From assembly GCA_963734955.1 (NCBI GenBank), contig CAVTJO010000005.1, positions 372,001 to 436,000 of the forward strand: a stretch of 64,000 bases of DNA. The letters run 5' to 3'. A program made the position numbers and the translations under genes. Numbering within the stretch: position 1 is the stretch's first letter; each line of letters opens with the position of its first letter. Below the pieces are notes generated by a model. The model did not search any database. It saw only the letters and a program-made list of their open reading frames with translations, and had not been told where the DNA came from. Positions 8,842 through 18,236 of this stretch are shown here, one piece after another. This stretch comes from UBA11986 sp963734955 (GTDB lineage Bacteria; Bacteroidota; Ignavibacteria; UBA10030; UBA6906).

Positions 8842-8881
8842 TAACTCATAATTGGATCGAACTCACTTATCGTGACCAGAC

Positions 8882-9154
8882 ATGCTGCTCTGTAAAGTAA
8901 CAGGTACAATCGTCGCCACCCAGAAACACCATACGCTGAAGGATAAGAAGATTCTCACAGTCCAGCCGATCGATCTCGACGACAAATCAATCGGGCGGGA
9001 CCTGCTTGCCATTGATACCGTTGATGCAGGCATCGGCGACACTGTTCTGGTTGTTCAGGAAGGGCAGGCCGCAGCACAACTTCTCAAAAGCAAGGAGATA
9101 CCGGTTCATAGCGTAGTGGTTGCGGTTGTGGATGGATTTGACGTTGCCGAGTAG
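8882..9154 (+). CDS. EutN/CcmL family microcompartment vertex protein
   Basis: A 90-residue protein of normal EutN/CcmL length. It starts with MLLCKVTGTIVATQKHHTL and contains KILTVQPID, a central DTVDAGIGDTVLVVQEG and a C-terminal VVVAVVDGFDVA, the standard pentamer pattern. In known systems these pentamers cap the vertices of protein-shelled organelles. No hexameter shell gene (Pfam BMC) and no cargo enzyme is present anywhere in the window. It may therefore serve a distant shell locus or have another role. Neighbours are a phosphatase and dprA. Confidence 0.88.
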   Translation: MLLCKVTGTIVATQKHHTLKDKKILTVQPIDLDDKSIGRDLLAIDTVDAGIGDTVLVVQEGQAAAQLLKSKEIPVHSVVVAVVDGFDVAE

Positions 9155-9221
9155 AAGCATACCGAATGATCCAATGATCCTGTGAGTTCAGGGTCCCGAT
9201 TCGCAAAAGCGTTTTCCCGCC

Positions 9222-10346
9222 ATGCCTATCGACGTCCGTGATTTGCTTGTGCTGTCCAATATCCCGGGGATTGGCCCGAACCGGCTGCGGGCTTTGGTGA
9301 GCCGTTTCAAGGATACCCGCTCCGTCGGCGAAGCATCAGCGCGGGAACTTTGTGCCGTTGAGGGCATCGAAAAGAAACTGGCCCTCGCGATTGCCAACTT
9401 CTTTCGTGATTCCGGCCCGTCACTGAACAAACGATTCGTTGACCAGCAGCTCTCAAGGCTCAACAAGGTCGGTGGTCGTGTCGTCACATTCTGGGACAAG
9501 GATTATCCTGCCAACCTGAAAAAGATCTACGATCCCCCCCCGTTTCTGTTTGTCCGTGGCGAGCTCGCCGAGGAGGACAATTGTTCCGTCGCAATCGTCG
9601 GAACGCGCAATCCTTCTCCCTACGGCATACAGATGGCCGAGCGTTTTGCCTCGGATCTGGCAGAACTCGGAATTCCGATTGTCAGCGGCTTGGCGCGCGG
9701 CATCGATACGACAGCGCACGCCGCAACACTGAAATCAGGAGGCAGAACCCTCGCGGTCATCGGCTCAGGAATCGACGTTGTGTACCCGCCTGAAAACAGA
9801 CAATTGTTCGAGCGCATCACTGAGCAGGGTGCAGTACTCTCGGAATTCCTGATGGGTGCAAAACCGGATGCGGGGAATTTCCCGCGCCGGAATCGTATCA
9901 TCAGCGGTATTGCACTCGGAACGGTTGTTGCCGAAACGGGGGTGGAGGGTGGGGCGATGATTACCGCAAGCACTGCTCTGGATCAGAACCGTGCTACCTT
10001 CGCAATTCCATCTGCCGTGACCGACAAGCGAAGAAGCGGTACAAATCTTCTCATCAAGGAGGGCAAGGCTGCCCTCACGGAAACCATTGAGGACATTCTC
10101 TCCGAACTTCGCCCACAACTCAAACATCTGCTGATCGATCGTGAGGGCCTGTCAAAAAAAGTCATGCCGGAGTTGACCCTCTTCGAGCAACGACTCCATG
10201 ATGTTCTTACTGACGAGCCAACTCACATCGACGAGCTCGCAGAGCGGGCTGATCTTACGACTTCGGATGCGCTGGTTCACCTCCTCTCGCTGGAGTTCAA
10301 GGGTGCTGTGAAGCAGTTGCGGGGGAAGATGTTCGTGAAGACCTAG
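9222..10346 (+). CDS. dprA: DNA-processing protein DprA
   Basis: Loads RecA on incoming single-stranded DNA during natural transformation. In 374 residues there are an N-terminal helix-hairpin-helix (VLSNIPGIGPNRLRALVSRF, residues 8-27), the Rossmann-like DprA core (IVGTRNPSPYG, IVSGLARGIDTTAHAATL, AVIGSGIDVVYPPEN, NFPRRNRIISGIA) and a C-terminal winged-helix of about 60 residues. Length and motifs are complete. Other competence genes are not in the window. Confidence 0.95.
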   Translation: MPIDVRDLLVLSNIPGIGPNRLRALVSRFKDTRSVGEASARELCAVEGIEKKLALAIANFFRDSGPSLNKRFVDQQLSRLNKVGGRVVTFWDKDYPANLKKIYDPPPFLFVRGELAEEDNCSVAIVGTRNPSPYGIQMAERFASDLAELGIPIVSGLARGIDTTAHAATLKSGGRTLAVIGSGIDVVYPPENRQLFERITEQGAVLSEFLMGAKPDAGNFPRRNRIISGIALGTVVAETGVEGGAMITASTALDQNRATFAIPSAVTDKRRSGTNLLIKEGKAALTETIEDILSELRPQLKHLLIDREGLSKKVMPELTLFEQRLHDVLTDEPTHIDELAERADLTTSDALVHLLSLEFKGAVKQLRGKMFVKT

Positions 10347-10348
10347 AA

Positions 10349-10414
10349 TGCAAAAAGTCAAGCCCTGCCTGCCGTCTATCAGTTTGGCAAAAGATTTGCA
10401 TTGCACTTTTTGCA
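10349..10414. repeat. Inverted repeat TGCAAAAAGT in the dprA-DUF3109 gap
   Basis: TGCAAAAAGT at 10349-10358 is matched by its reverse complement ACTTTTTGCA at 10405-10414. The second arm sits inside a 12-base palindrome, TTTTTGCAAAAA, at 10407-10418. The pair lies between the dprA stop and the DUF3109 start. It could be a terminator after dprA or an operator. A weak promoter candidate, ATTG-N19-TACTTTAC, covers about 10401-10431. Confidence 0.35.
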
Positions 10415-10463
10415 AAAAACAGTACTTTACAAATGTGTTTCACCGTGACGCGCAAGGACCGGC

Positions 10464-11024
10464 ATGTTCATCATTGGGGAGGCAGTCATCGATGACGCTG
10501 CTGCAACGGCGTCATTCTGCTGCGAGCTGAAGAAATGCAAGGGTGCCTGCTGCACCTTGCAGGGTGGGAGAGGAGCTCCCTTGGAGGACGACGAGGTGCT
10601 CGAGATTCAGAAGGCCTACCCCAGCGCCAAGAATTATCTCTCACAACGAAGTATCAATGTGATCGAGGGGCTTGGCATGGTGGAGGGATCACCCGGACGC
10701 TATACAACAACGTGCATTGATAACCGTGACTGTGTGTTTGTGTACTACGATGGTGATGTGGCAAAGTGCAGTCTGGAACGGGCATACGAGGAAGGCGACA
10801 CGGACTGGCGAAAGCCTCTGTCGTGTCATCTCTTCCCGATTCGCATCAGGCCTTTTGGCCAGGACTTCCTCAGGTATGAACAGATTGATGAGTGCAAACC
10901 GGGGCGGGAACACGGTGAACAGAAGAACGTTCCCCTTCGCAATTTCCTGAAAGAACCCCTTGTCAGGAAATATGGCGGGCGATGGTACAGGGAGTTTGTT
11001 GATTATTGCCGATCACATTTCTAG
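10464..11024 (+). CDS. DUF3109 family protein, cysteine-rich, putative metal-binding
   Basis: A 186-residue protein common in Bacteroidota relatives and related to the YkgJ zinc/iron-chelating group. Cysteines are spaced as CCELKKCKGACC near residues 19-30, with further cysteines in TTCIDNRDC, AKCSLERAY, LSCHLFPIR and DECKPG. This pattern suggests a bound metal or cluster. The function is unknown. It sits just ahead of rpoN on the same strand. Confidence 0.85.
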   Translation: MFIIGEAVIDDAAATASFCCELKKCKGACCTLQGGRGAPLEDDEVLEIQKAYPSAKNYLSQRSINVIEGLGMVEGSPGRYTTTCIDNRDCVFVYYDGDVAKCSLERAYEEGDTDWRKPLSCHLFPIRIRPFGQDFLRYEQIDECKPGREHGEQKNVPLRNFLKEPLVRKYGGRWYREFVDYCRSHF

Positions 11025-11063
11025 ATGGGCAGCGCATCTTGATGGAGCAGTGTTAACATTGTC

Positions 11064-12518
11064 ATGCTGAATATCTCGCTTCAACAAAAAATGATGATGA
11101 AGCTGTCGCCTCAACAGGTGCAGTACCTGAAGATGCTGCAGCTTCCCACTCTCGCCCTTGAGCAAAAGATCAAAGCCGAACTTGAAATGAACCCTCTTCT
11201 CGAAGAAGGATATGATGAAGAAGTCGAAGTGATGCAGGAGGAGACCGCAAAGGAGGAAGCGGGCGACGATACTGTCGAGCAGAAGGTTGAGGAGGTCAAG
11301 GAAGCCGAAGAAGACAAGTACACCATTGAAGATTATATGAATGACGACAACTCGGGCTACAAAGCCCGGGAAGTCCAGGATGATGAAGAAAAGGACGAGT
11401 TGCCTCAGGCTGACTCGATTCCGATGTACCATCGACTCCTTGAACAACTTCATCTTCTCGATCTGGATGAGGAAGAGTACCTGCTCGGCCAGGAAATCAT
11501 CGGGAACATTGATGAAGACGGCTACTTGCGACGGGAGCTTTCGACCATCGTGCAGGACATGAACCTTACACACAATCTCAATATAAGCCTTGAGAAGGCA
11601 GAACTTGCACTGAGGAAGATTCAGAACCTGGACCCCGTGGGAATAGGTTCGAGGAGTTTGCAGGAGTGTATGATTGTCCAGCTTGAAGCATCGAAGTGCG
11701 ATCCGGTACTGAAGGCACTGGCACTTCGCATCATGAGAGAAATGTATGATGACTTCACGATGCGCCACTTCGAAGAGATTGCCAAGAAGATGACCATCTC
11801 GCTGGACGATCTTAAGAAGGTCATCTGGCTGATCCAGCACTTGAATCCAAAGCCGGGCGAAGGTGATTTCTCAGCACAGGAGAATTATGTCGTTCCGGAT
11901 TTCATTGTCACCCAGTCCGACGATGATTTTATCATCACGCTCAATGACCGCAATATCCCGCCTTTGCGCATCAACAAGGCGTACAAGGAACTCATGTCCA
12001 AGCGAAAGAAGAACGGCGTATCCAACGAAGCCAAGGACTTCATCCGTCAGAGGTTTGAAGCCGCAAAATGGTTCATCAGCTCCATTCACCAGCGCCGCGA
12101 GACAATGATGAAGGTGATGCGGGCAATCGTCGACAAACAGCGCGAATTCTTCGAGACGGGGGAAGGGTTGCGTCCGATGATCTACAAGGATATCTCTGAA
12201 ATCATCGGCATGGATATCTCCACGATTAGCCGTGTCGTCAACAGCAAGTTCGTGCAAACAGACTACGGAGTCTTTTCGCTGCGCCATTTCTTCAGCGACT
12301 CAATCAGCACAACAGATGGCGATGAAGTATCAAACAAGGAAGTCAAGAGAAAACTCAAGGACCTCATCGACTCCGAAGATCCTCTCAAGCCGCACAGCGA
12401 TGACAAGCTCGCACAAATCCTTAATGCCCAAGGCTTGAACATCGCACGGCGCACTGTTGCAAAGTACCGCGAGGCAATGCTGATTCCTGTTGCCCGCCTC
12501 CGCCGCAAACTCACATGA
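11064..12518 (+). CDS. rpoN: RNA polymerase sigma-54 factor
   Basis: Directs RNA polymerase to -24/-12 promoters and needs enhancer-binding AAA+ activators. The 484-residue protein has the glutamine- and leucine-rich region I (residues 1-50, LSPQQVQYLKMLQLPTLALE), an acidic region II (about 55-105), the core-binding domain, a helix-turn-helix (DISTISRVVNSKFVQTDYG) and the terminal RpoN box ARRTVAKYRE. No activator gene is visible in the window. The hslV start is 13 bases downstream, so the two may be co-transcribed. Confidence 0.96.
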   Translation: MLNISLQQKMMMKLSPQQVQYLKMLQLPTLALEQKIKAELEMNPLLEEGYDEEVEVMQEETAKEEAGDDTVEQKVEEVKEAEEDKYTIEDYMNDDNSGYKAREVQDDEEKDELPQADSIPMYHRLLEQLHLLDLDEEEYLLGQEIIGNIDEDGYLRRELSTIVQDMNLTHNLNISLEKAELALRKIQNLDPVGIGSRSLQECMIVQLEASKCDPVLKALALRIMREMYDDFTMRHFEEIAKKMTISLDDLKKVIWLIQHLNPKPGEGDFSAQENYVVPDFIVTQSDDDFIITLNDRNIPPLRINKAYKELMSKRKKNGVSNEAKDFIRQRFEAAKWFISSIHQRRETMMKVMRAIVDKQREFFETGEGLRPMIYKDISEIIGMDISTISRVVNSKFVQTDYGVFSLRHFFSDSISTTDGDEVSNKEVKRKLKDLIDSEDPLKPHSDDKLAQILNAQGLNIARRTVAKYREAMLIPVARLRRKLT

Positions 12519-12531
12519 CCGCCTATTCTTC

Positions 12532-13068
12532 ATGCCGGAAATAATCAGAGCGACAACTGTCCTCGGACTAACGTATCGCGGGAAGACTGTGATCGGCTCC
12601 GACGGCCAGGTTACCGTTGGGCAGACCGTGATGAAACATCGTGCGAAGAAAGTCCGAAAACTCCACGACAACACGGTCCTTGCTGGCTTCGCCGGCGCGG
12701 CAGCAGATGCGTTTACCCTCTTCGGAAAGTTCGAGGACAACCTCGACAAATACCACGGCAACCTTGAACGTGCAGCCGTGGAACTCGCCAAGGAGTGGAG
12801 AACCGACAAATACCTCCGTCAGCTGGAAGCTCTCCTCGCCGTGCTGAATAAGGAAAAGGCCCTCGTGATTTCGGGAACGGGTGAGATCATTGAGCCCGAC
12901 GACGGAATCCTTGCAATAGGATCAGGTGGCAGCTATGCTCTTGCGGCAGCAAGGATGCTCATCAAACACTCCGATCTTTCCGCCCGAGAAATTGTCGAGG
13001 AGTCATTGAAGGCCGCGGCCGATATCTGCATTTATACAAATGGAAACCTGACGATTGAGGAACTGTAG
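12532..13068 (+). CDS. hslV: ATP-dependent protease subunit HslV
   Basis: Proteolytic subunit of the HslUV (ClpYQ) protease. I start it at the ATG at 12532, not at an earlier in-frame codon inside rpoN, because this gives MPEIIRA followed by TTVLGLTYRGKTVIGSDGQ. The conserved catalytic threonine would be freed by removal of a seven-residue propeptide, as in ClpQ-like forms rather than the E. coli form with only Met removed. GSGGSYALAAARML and the Lys in HRAKKVRKL are conserved. hslU follows 9 bases later. Confidence 0.94.
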   Translation: MPEIIRATTVLGLTYRGKTVIGSDGQVTVGQTVMKHRAKKVRKLHDNTVLAGFAGAAADAFTLFGKFEDNLDKYHGNLERAAVELAKEWRTDKYLRQLEALLAVLNKEKALVISGTGEIIEPDDGILAIGSGGSYALAAARMLIKHSDLSAREIVEESLKAAADICIYTNGNLTIEEL

Positions 13069-13077
13069 AGAGGAAGC

Positions 13078-14472
13078 ATGCCAACAAATAACAAAGGAGA
13101 GTCAAGGATTCGCGAACTGACACCGGGGGAGATTGTCCGCGAGCTGGATAAGTACATTATCGGCCAACGCGCAGCCAAGAAGTCCGTGGCAATTGCGCTG
13201 CGCAATCGATGGCGACGGCTGCAGGTTCCCGCGGCGCTGCGCGAAGAGATCATGCCCAACAACATCATCATGATCGGACCGACAGGAGTTGGGAAGACAG
13301 AGATCGCACGCAGACTGGCGAAGCTCTCGAACGCTCCTTTTATTAAAGTCGAAGCCTCCAAATTCACCGAAGTCGGCTATGTCGGCCGGGATGTTGAATC
13401 GATCGTTCGCGACCTGACCGAGTACTCGGTGAATATGGTGAAGGCCGGGCGCCGGGCAGAGGTGAATGACAAAGCCAGGGAGTTGGGCGAAGAGCGGATT
13501 CTCGACATTCTCATTCCTCCAACACGCAAACGGCAGCATGCGCCAGCCCTCGATGCAGATCCGGTTGCAATTGAGGAGGATGACAACCAGTCAACCAGAG
13601 AGAAATTCCGCCAGAAACTGAGAGCAGGCTCACTTGAGGATAAGGTAATCGAGCTCGATGTGCCGACCAGCAACATGCCACAGATGCAGGTGATCGGGCC
13701 AATGAACCTCGAGGATATGGGGATCAACCTTCAGGACATGTTCGGCAACCTGCTGCCACAGAAACTCAAGAGACGCAAGGTGCGTGTTGGTGAAGCACGA
13801 GTGATTCTGACGAACGAGGAAGCTCAGAAACTCATCGACCATGATGCTGTTATCAAGGAGGCAGTCCAGCGAATGGAGAACTCCGGCATCGTGTTCATCG
13901 ATGAGATCGACAAAATTGCAGGGGCAAAAGGGCAAAGCGGCGGTCCGGATGTTTCCCGCGAAGGAGTCCAGCGCGATCTCCTTCCCATCGTCGAAGGCTC
14001 CAACGTCAACACAAAGTACGGCATGGTACGGACCGACCACATTCTGTTCATCGCCTCCGGTGCATTTCACGTATCAAAACCGTCAGACCTGATCCCTGAA
14101 CTCCAGGGAAGGTTTCCAATACGGGTTGAGCTGGACAGCCTCACCGAAGACGATTTCGTGAAAATTCTCACGGTCCCTCAGAACGCCCTCATCAAGCAAT
14201 ACTCGGCATTGATCGAGACGGAAGGTGTAACAGTCGAGTTCACAGAAGATGGGATACGCGAGATCGCCCGGACCGCGAGCGAAGTAAATGCAAACGTCGA
14301 AAACATCGGCGCCCGCAGGCTTCACACAATCCTGACGACACTTCTGGAAGACGTGCTCTTTGAAACCCCCGACGTGATGACAAAGGACAACATCATCGTC
14401 GACGCAAACGTGGTCAAGACAAAGCTGGCGTCCATCGTCAAGAACAAGGATTTGAGCAGATACATCCTCTGA
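13078..14472 (+). CDS. hslU: ATP-dependent protease ATPase subunit HslU
   Basis: AAA+ unfoldase that feeds HslV. It has Walker A GPTGVGKTEIARRLA, Walker B VFIDEIDKIA, the pore GYVGRD motif near the N-terminal third, an intermediate domain (about residues 110-245) and the C-terminal ENIGARRLHTILT sensor region ending in SRYIL, the tail that docks on HslV. At 464 residues it is full length. A ribosome site (GAGAGGAAGC) precedes the ATG, and a strong terminator follows the stop. Confidence 0.96.
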   Translation: MPTNNKGESRIRELTPGEIVRELDKYIIGQRAAKKSVAIALRNRWRRLQVPAALREEIMPNNIIMIGPTGVGKTEIARRLAKLSNAPFIKVEASKFTEVGYVGRDVESIVRDLTEYSVNMVKAGRRAEVNDKARELGEERILDILIPPTRKRQHAPALDADPVAIEEDDNQSTREKFRQKLRAGSLEDKVIELDVPTSNMPQMQVIGPMNLEDMGINLQDMFGNLLPQKLKRRKVRVGEARVILTNEEAQKLIDHDAVIKEAVQRMENSGIVFIDEIDKIAGAKGQSGGPDVSREGVQRDLLPIVEGSNVNTKYGMVRTDHILFIASGAFHVSKPSDLIPELQGRFPIRVELDSLTEDDFVKILTVPQNALIKQYSALIETEGVTVEFTEDGIREIARTASEVNANVENIGARRLHTILTTLLEDVLFETPDVMTKDNIIVDANVVKTKLASIVKNKDLSRYIL

Positions 14473-14500
14473 CTCAGGCAGGCGAGTACAACAATCACAA

Positions 14501-14531
14501 AAGAGCCCGGCCAGATGTTTGCCGGGCTCTT
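14501..14531. terminator. Strong bidirectional terminator between hslU and the convergent barrel gene
   Basis: AAGAGCCCGGC and GCCGGGCTCTT form a perfect 11-bp stem around a 9-base loop. It is flanked by A- and T-containing ends on both sides. It lies in the 81-base gap between two converging genes, so it probably serves both. Confidence 0.85.
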
Positions 14532-14553
14532 CGTTGCTGTAATTGGAAAACCG

Positions 14554-15948
14554 TCAGAAACGGAAGCGAAGACCCATTGCCACTGAGCCTCGTGAAAAGC
14601 TGTTGGGGACAAACAACCAGGTTACGTTCTCCGAAGCAAGCTCGAATTCGACGACGGAGACCCGCACGCCTACTCCAAGGGCAAGGTTCATATGATCCGT
14701 CCCTCCAAACGACACACCCGACCGCAGTGGCAACCAGGGAATGGGTTTGTATTCGACACCGAGCGATACCCTCGGGTTCTTCGAAGAGAATGGCGTCTCA
14801 ACAAGGGACTGGTTGTAGTTCAACTCAAGCAGGAGGTCTCCCGGCATTCCGTACATTCCGGGGAGCTCATCAACCTGAAGGGCCACACCCAATCTCAGAG
14901 TGGTGGGAAGTGATGTTGAAAACCGGCCCGCAGCGCGCGACCTTCCCTTCACCACATTTTCAATGGCTGATCGCTGATTTTCGTTCAGCGGATCGTCAAC
15001 GACCAGCGTCGTATCCGCAAACTTCTCCTCTGTATCAATATTCCATCTGATCGAACCGATGTCCGTGACGCTCAACCCAACCGAGAGAAACTCATTCACT
15101 TCACCTCGAACGCCGAGGTCAAAACCGAACCCCTTCCCTGCGACATCAGGAAAGAGCTTGTACGCATCGAGGAACCGTGCAGCCGTGGGATCGATGCCGG
15201 CGCGACGTGAAAGAAAATCCACAGCGCCAGTCAGGGTCGCATGTTCATCAGTAACAAGAGACGTGTTGAATCTCTGGACTTCATAGTAGCCAAACCCATG
15301 AATGAGCTTGACAGCCGCGCCAGCAGCAAGCGACTTCAAAAACCTTATGCGGAGATTGCCGCCAACCGAGAGTGCATATTCGCGGGTCCAGGATGCCTGA
15401 ACCCTGGTATTATCAAAATGGTACGAGGAACCAATGGGATTCCCATTCAGCAGAAACTCAACATAGTCACGGGGGATATTAGCAAATGCTCCTACGTGGT
15501 CAGTCACTGTGAACGCGCCGGCGCCGAACCCTTCAATCCGATAGGTAATGCCGAGGAGCCTGGCTTCCAACTCACCCGTGGTGTTCGCAAGAGGATCGAT
15601 GAAACTGTTCAGGATGGTCTGTTTGTCCTGATCGGTAAGATACCGTCCGACACGACCACTGTCCGTTTGCACGCCCGTAAAGTACTTGGTGTACAGTTGG
15701 TAGTCGAGGAAATCGCTTCCAACATGAATACCCAGGGGGAGGAGGCTGAATGTCACGGTGCTGCCGTCGGAGACCGCGAGACTCGCCGGATTGATCCCGA
15801 CAGCATCCAACCCACGAGACGAAACAACGAACGTTCTGGCCATTCCCATACCGCGAATGTTCGATCGCTCACCCGCATGGGTCTGCGTAGCCTGCGACAC
15901 AAATGCCATACACACAAGAAGCACCAGGAAACGCTGCTGTGATCTCAT
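14554..15948 (-). CDS. Outer-membrane barrel protein of PorV/DUF5723-like type
   Basis: A 464-residue exported protein with signal peptide (RFLVLLVCMAFVSQATQTHAG). It then has the segment GMARTFVVSSRGLDAVGINPASLAV, typical of the FadL-like PorV/PorQ group of FCB bacteria, and ends in FRF. The start is set at 15948 because that ATG overlaps the stop of the upstream gene as ATGA; an earlier in-frame start would place residues before the signal peptide. The protein is probably a barrel in the outer membrane. Cargo or role is unknown. Confidence 0.75.
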   Translation of the reverse strand: MRSQQRFLVLLVCMAFVSQATQTHAGERSNIRGMGMARTFVVSSRGLDAVGINPASLAVSDGSTVTFSLLPLGIHVGSDFLDYQLYTKYFTGVQTDSGRVGRYLTDQDKQTILNSFIDPLANTTGELEARLLGITYRIEGFGAGAFTVTDHVGAFANIPRDYVEFLLNGNPIGSSYHFDNTRVQASWTREYALSVGGNLRIRFLKSLAAGAAVKLIHGFGYYEVQRFNTSLVTDEHATLTGAVDFLSRRAGIDPTAARFLDAYKLFPDVAGKGFGFDLGVRGEVNEFLSVGLSVTDIGSIRWNIDTEEKFADTTLVVDDPLNENQRSAIENVVKGRSRAAGRFSTSLPTTLRLGVALQVDELPGMYGMPGDLLLELNYNQSLVETPFSSKNPRVSLGVEYKPIPWLPLRSGVSFGGTDHMNLALGVGVRVSVVEFELASENVTWLFVPNSFSRGSVAMGLRFRF

Positions 15949-18044
15949 CGGTTCACCCTGTAGTTGAGTGATGACCACATCCTCATGTGCACATAGTCGG
16001 TGGTCTTGAACCGGACGGCTGAAGCTCCTGGTGTTGTCACAAGCGAGAACGCGTAGCTGAGATACTCTGCAGGATTGAACTGACCCACCTCGCTCTGATT
16101 AAGGGCGAAGGATGCGGTGCTGTTAGCAGGCAGCGTCACATTCCCGCCGCTGTCCACAGCTGCTGCCGTGACGCTCATTTCCTGACCGGACTGTGGAACC
16201 AGCAGCAGAGATTGTTTACTGATGTCAAGTAAATGAAGTCGGAATCCGACTTGAACAGGCATGGCGTTCGTTATCTCAAATACAATTGCCCCTGAGTTTA
16301 CGTCGTTGAGTTTGCTCTTGTCGAACACATAGTCCTTGTGCCCGTCCGCTGTGGTGTCTCCAAGCGCAATGGTATCGGTGAATGTCCCGCTTACAATCCC
16401 CATCATGAGAGGTAATTCCAAATCCGCCCTGCCACTGAGTGAGCTATTTCTCCCGATTGATCCCACTCCGGCAAGAGTTGGGTCGTAAACATCGGGTGGA
16501 TTGATAAGCGTTCGACCTTCAATGCGAAGCTCATTTGGAAGTCTGCCCGAGAATTGGCTCAGAAAGGCACCAACGTCACCCTGATCAAACAGGATAAGAT
16601 CCGAACCGCGTTGTACGCGCTTCTGAGAAAATGGCATGGAAAGAAACGCCGAGTCGCCTGCCGCGCTCCTTCTCGCACCAATACGAATACTTACATCCAT
16701 CGGGAAGTCGACCGTCGATGATGTCCACAGGGCAAGTGTTGCCGCCGGTATTCTCAGCTGGCCGGTGAAGTGCGTGGGAAGGTCACCGAAATTGACAGGC
16801 ACGACTGTATTGACTGTAATCCACGTCGGTTTCAACACGCCCACTGCACTATCTGCAACGATCGTCGATGTCCGTACGACATCAATGAGAACCTTGTCGG
16901 TGTCATTAACGGTCACCGCCCCGGCCGACCCGTTCGGAAGGATAACGCTGCTGACTATCTCCAGTGACCGCACGAGTTGTTGAGTTTGCGACTGTATCTT
17001 TGCACCGGCGAGGTTGACAATCTGAGAACCATTGCCATGTGAGGGGAGATCCAGGCTGTCCTCATATGGGATGTATGTGCCTCCAACGGATCGGAGAAGT
17101 TCATTCAGTCGATACTTGAATCGCATGTCGATGGCAACATTGTTATGGAAGTTGAGCGTCAGCGAACCCGATCTGATATCCAGTTCTCTCACCAGCGTCG
17201 AGTCGTCAACGGTTACGTGTGAAGTATCGTTGTCCGTCAATCGCTGCGGAGGAATGCTGGCAACCACCGCCTGAGTTGCCTTGAGATTAGTGGCACTGAG
17301 GTGCGCCGAAAACAGAGTGCCAAAAGGGATTGTCACGGGTGTCTGGCTGCCAGGAGTGTGCAGAGAAATGTTCGTGATCGTGACGATATTGTCGAGAGTC
17401 TTGTTTGACATGTCGTCTGTGGCAGTGCGGGAACTGTTTGGCGGAATGGTCGACGGATTGAAAACAAAGGTCACGACCGTGCCTCCTTGCGTGTCAGTCA
17501 GACGGAGCGGACTCATCACCTGCATCGCGACCGGAAGGTTGTTCTGCAGCGTAAGGCTCAGGGTCCCATGTTCGAATGTCACCCGCTGGAACGATGCGAT
17601 TGTATCACGAAGATCAGCCACACTCATCGTGGTATCAGGAATGGGGACGGTTACTCCCTGCGGAAGCCACGGAAATGGAATGGGAATATCCACAGGTTCA
17701 ACCGACACCTGGAAGGCACCGAATTTCACGCGGAGAGATGTATCCCGAAGCCCGACGGTGATAAGGTCACCAACATAGGTCGGGCTGGCCTGGGCGGAAG
17801 TCGTATAAAGGATCTGGCCACCGACGCCAACGTGAAGGAGACTCGTGTCTTTTTCAACGATCTCCGATAGTGTGTACTGTCGATTGGCGAGAGGTATCGA
17901 AAGATTGGTATCCCAACTTGGAGCCACTGGCTCCAACGGTCTGTTGAAGCAGTTGAGCGACGTGAGGCAAACAATGACGAGGGACGATACCCACACTGCT
18001 GAACGCGAAACGACACCGCCCCCTGACGCGTGTGCAAGGCCCAT
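15945..18044 (-). CDS. Large exported lipoprotein-like protein of unknown function
   Basis: A 699-residue protein with a hydrophobic N-terminal stretch (about residues 16-32) ending in SLNC, a possible but non-standard lipobox. The body is rich in Ser/Thr/Val with repeated beta-strand patterns and no catalytic motif I can name; it looks like a secreted beta-sandwich protein. Its stop overlaps the start of the barrel gene (ATGA), so the two are probably made together and may act together at the outer membrane. The start codon has only a weak ribosome site. Confidence 0.7.
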   Translation of the reverse strand: MGLAHASGGGVVSRSAVWVSSLVIVCLTSLNCFNRPLEPVAPSWDTNLSIPLANRQYTLSEIVEKDTSLLHVGVGGQILYTTSAQASPTYVGDLITVGLRDTSLRVKFGAFQVSVEPVDIPIPFPWLPQGVTVPIPDTTMSVADLRDTIASFQRVTFEHGTLSLTLQNNLPVAMQVMSPLRLTDTQGGTVVTFVFNPSTIPPNSSRTATDDMSNKTLDNIVTITNISLHTPGSQTPVTIPFGTLFSAHLSATNLKATQAVVASIPPQRLTDNDTSHVTVDDSTLVRELDIRSGSLTLNFHNNVAIDMRFKYRLNELLRSVGGTYIPYEDSLDLPSHGNGSQIVNLAGAKIQSQTQQLVRSLEIVSSVILPNGSAGAVTVNDTDKVLIDVVRTSTIVADSAVGVLKPTWITVNTVVPVNFGDLPTHFTGQLRIPAATLALWTSSTVDFPMDVSIRIGARRSAAGDSAFLSMPFSQKRVQRGSDLILFDQGDVGAFLSQFSGRLPNELRIEGRTLINPPDVYDPTLAGVGSIGRNSSLSGRADLELPLMMGIVSGTFTDTIALGDTTADGHKDYVFDKSKLNDVNSGAIVFEITNAMPVQVGFRLHLLDISKQSLLLVPQSGQEMSVTAAAVDSGGNVTLPANSTASFALNQSEVGQFNPAEYLSYAFSLVTTPGASAVRFKTTDYVHMRMWSSLNYRVNR

Positions 18045-18236
18045 AATCCCACCATTATCCAGTTATGGCTGACAACGTGTACAGTCGTTTCTGCATTGGC
18101 AAACGATCCGGCCTGCTTACCCCTGAACTTGCCTTCGCAGACATCTACATTATTTCCTACCCCTCCAATTCAGCACTTCACTGTTCATATGCCCGATCGG
18201 TCATCGCCCCGATCCAGCATTACAGCTATAGTCCTG

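Noticed and set aside
11013..11840. A 275-codon minus-strand frame opposite rpoN
   Set aside because: Phe/Leu/His-rich shadow of the acidic sigma-54 region II; no support.
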